From NCBI GenBank assembly GCA_023666425.1, contig JAMPCA010000001.1:613692-677691 (forward strand): a stretch of 64,000 nt of DNA, given 5' to 3'. The number at the start of each line of letters is the position of its first letter. Position 1 is the stretch's first letter. The notes under the pieces are model-generated. The model was not told the DNA's origin. It did not search any database and saw only the letters and a program-made list of their open reading frames with translations. The DNA comes from Muribaculaceae bacterium. GTDB lineage: Bacteria; Bacillota; Clostridia; Lachnospirales; Lachnospiraceae. A program made the position numbers and the translations under genes. Positions 62,557 to 64,000 of the stretch are shown one piece after another.

Positions 62557-64000
62557 CCACCGGCTCTCCCAGATAATAAAAGCCTTTACATTCCACAAGC
62601 CGCACTTTTTTTATGGTTCCGATCATGGAAACATCCCCCGGAAAATGTACAATGGAATTATTCGACAGACGGCCGGTGACAAGGCGGCCATCCTGCGCAT
62701 TCTGCTCCTCCACCAGCACTTCCCCGGTTTTGCCCTCCAGCGCCATGGCTTTTTTCGCACTGATGGCCTGCACCTCTTTCAAAAGTACGTTAAACCGCGC
62801 CTTTGCGGTAGATATGTCCACCTGGTTTTCCATGGAGGCGGCAGGCGTTCCGGTACGCTTACTGTACAGAAATGTAAACGCACTGTCAAATTCCACCCGC
62901 TTTACCACATCCATCGTCTCTAAGAAATCCTCCTCTGTCTCCCCGGGGAATCCCACAATAATATCTGTAGTCAGCGCAATATCCGGCACAGCCGTCCGGA
63001 TTCTCTCTACGAGGGAGAGGTACTGTTCCTTGTCATAGCGGCGGTTCATCTGTTTTAAAATGCGCGAGCTGCCCGACTGCAGCGGCAGATGCAGGTGACG
63101 GCACACCTTGCCGCACTCCTTCATTGCCAGAATCAGCTCTTCGGAAAGATCCTTCGGGTGGGAGGTCATAAAACGGATGCGCTTTATGCCGGAAATCTCA
63201 TTCACCTCCCGGAGCAGATCTGCAAAGGATACCGCAGGCTCCAGACCCTTTCCATAAGAATTGACGTTTTGTCCCAGCAGCATGACCTCGCACACCCCGT
63301 CCTCCGCCAGTGCCCGGATCTCCCGGATAATATCCCCCGGCTCCCGGCTCCGTTCCCTCCCCCGCACATAGGGGACGATACAATAGCTGCAAAAATTGTT
63401 GCAGCCAAACATGATGTTCACCCCGGACTTAAAGGGATATTTTCGCTGAACCGGCAGCTCCTCCACGATTCGGTCCTGCTCCTCCCAGATATCCACTATC
63501 ATCTGCTCCGATTCCAGGCTCCGGTAGAGAAGTTCTGCAAATTTGTAGATATTATGTGTTCCGAATACAAGATTGACAAAGGGATACGAGCTCTTTAACT
63601 TTTCCACCACCCCACGCTCCTGCATCATACAGCCACAGAGGGCAATCCGCATGTTTTTGTTTTTCCTCTTATAGCCCAGGAGCGTGCCGAGACGGCCATA
63701 CACCTTATTGTTGGCATTCTCCCGAACCGTGCAGGTATTGTAGATGACAAAGTCTGCATTTTCATCCTCCGTGAGCAGATATCCCACATCCGAGAGAATG
63801 CCCGACAGCTTCTCGGAGTCCCTGGCGTTCATCTGGCAGCCGAAAGTGGTCACGCAGGCGTTCGGAGCGCTGCCATTTTTCTGTTTATATGCATTTATCC
63901 ACTCCCGGCATTTGGCCATATAGTAGTATTGTCTGGCAGGCTCTTCTGCAGGAGGCTTTGCTTGGAGATCTATTTGATCTAAATCAACTTCGTTATACAT
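62549..64000 (-). CDS. miaB: tRNA-2-methylthio-N6-dimethylallyladenosine synthase MiaB
   Basis: MiaB methylthiolates i6A37 in tRNAs that read codons beginning with U. The 483-residue protein has an N-terminal clostridial extension, the UPF0004 domain (FGCQMNARDSEKL, CGCMMQERG), the radical SAM motif in GCNNFCSYCIVPYVRG and a C-terminal TRAM domain. The ATG is the last three bases of the window, so an earlier start cannot be excluded, although MYNEVDLDQIDLQAK matches the usual beginning in this group. Confidence 0.95.
   Translation of the reverse strand: MYNEVDLDQIDLQAKPPAEEPARQYYYMAKCREWINAYKQKNGSAPNACVTTFGCQMNARDSEKLSGILSDVGYLLTEDENADFVIYNTCTVRENANNKVYGRLGTLLGYKRKNKNMRIALCGCMMQERGVVEKLKSSYPFVNLVFGTHNIYKFAELLYRSLESEQMIVDIWEEQDRIVEELPVQRKYPFKSGVNIMFGCNNFCSYCIVPYVRGRERSREPGDIIREIRALAEDGVCEVMLLGQNVNSYGKGLEPAVSFADLLREVNEISGIKRIRFMTSHPKDLSEELILAMKECGKVCRHLHLPLQSGSSRILKQMNRRYDKEQYLSLVERIRTAVPDIALTTDIIVGFPGETEEDFLETMDVVKRVEFDSAFTFLYSKRTGTPAASMENQVDISTAKARFNVLLKEVQAISAKKAMALEGKTGEVLVEEQNAQDGRLVTGRLSNNSIVHFPGDVSMIGTIKKVRLVECKGFYYLGEPVDG

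Overview
The window is a dense, essentially gap-free stretch of a low-to-medium GC Firmicutes chromosome, most likely a spore-forming Lachnospiraceae (Clostridia). The inference rests on: an alpha/beta small acid-soluble spore protein, GerW (YtfJ) and a YlbJ-type sporulation membrane protein; an L27 with the Clostridia/Bacilli N-terminal extension next to its processing protease Prp; RecU; the short HisG plus HisZ pair; and sigma-A promoters (TTGACA-17-TATAAT type) with strong AGGAGG ribosome binding sites. No phage, insertion sequence, CRISPR array, tRNA or rRNA gene was seen, and no intergenic stretch exceeds about 200 bases.

Layout. 1-7.9 kb (minus strand): a chemosensory cluster, cheR-cheW-MCP-degV, then from a second promoter a PAS histidine kinase, a receiver/HD-GYP-like regulator with a broken HD motif, cheB and the start of another receiver protein; no cheA is visible. 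8-9.8 kb: an M14 peptidase divergent from lexA, which has a candidate LexA box. 9.8-15 kb: an ABC exporter with FtsX-type permease and a two-component system that continues from the conserved translation/NAD operon. 15-23 kb (minus): two radical SAM-linked proteins, RNase G, then a new promoter and L21 leader driving rplU-prp-rpmA-obgE-yhbY-nadD-yqeK-rsfS. 23-28 kb: hisZ-hisG-hisD-hisB-hisIE from a perfect consensus promoter; hisIE carries an extra degenerate HisA/HisF-like barrel. 28-34 kb: recU, an RluA-type pseudouridine synthase, a secreted propeller protein, and a TetR-controlled ABC transporter with four phased 14-bp repeats in its promoter. 34-38 kb: ygiQ, rsuA-type synthase, pepD. 38-46 kb: ylbJ-like gene, coiled-coil protein, coaD, rsmD, pgsA, rimO, rpoZ, yicC, rqcH, SASP. 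46-51 kb: recG, fakA, asp23-like, rpmB, a 47-residue membrane protein. 51-58 kb: gerW, DUF2953, Nudix, a class B PBP with an FtsW/RodA partner, a U32 peptidase, zapA. 58-64 kb: ruvAB behind a LexA-box promoter, tcdA, larE, two small membrane proteins, and miaB.

The genes are overwhelmingly housekeeping: ribosome assembly and rescue (Obg, RsfS, L27/Prp, RsmD, RimO, RqcH), RNA modification, histidine synthesis, DNA repair under SOS control, phospholipid synthesis, envelope growth and sporulation. The parts that look least routine are the CheA-less chemosensory cluster, the altered HisIE fusion, and the regulatory DNA in front of the two ABC transporters. All start sites were chosen from visible ribosome binding sites and overlaps; no database search was possible.
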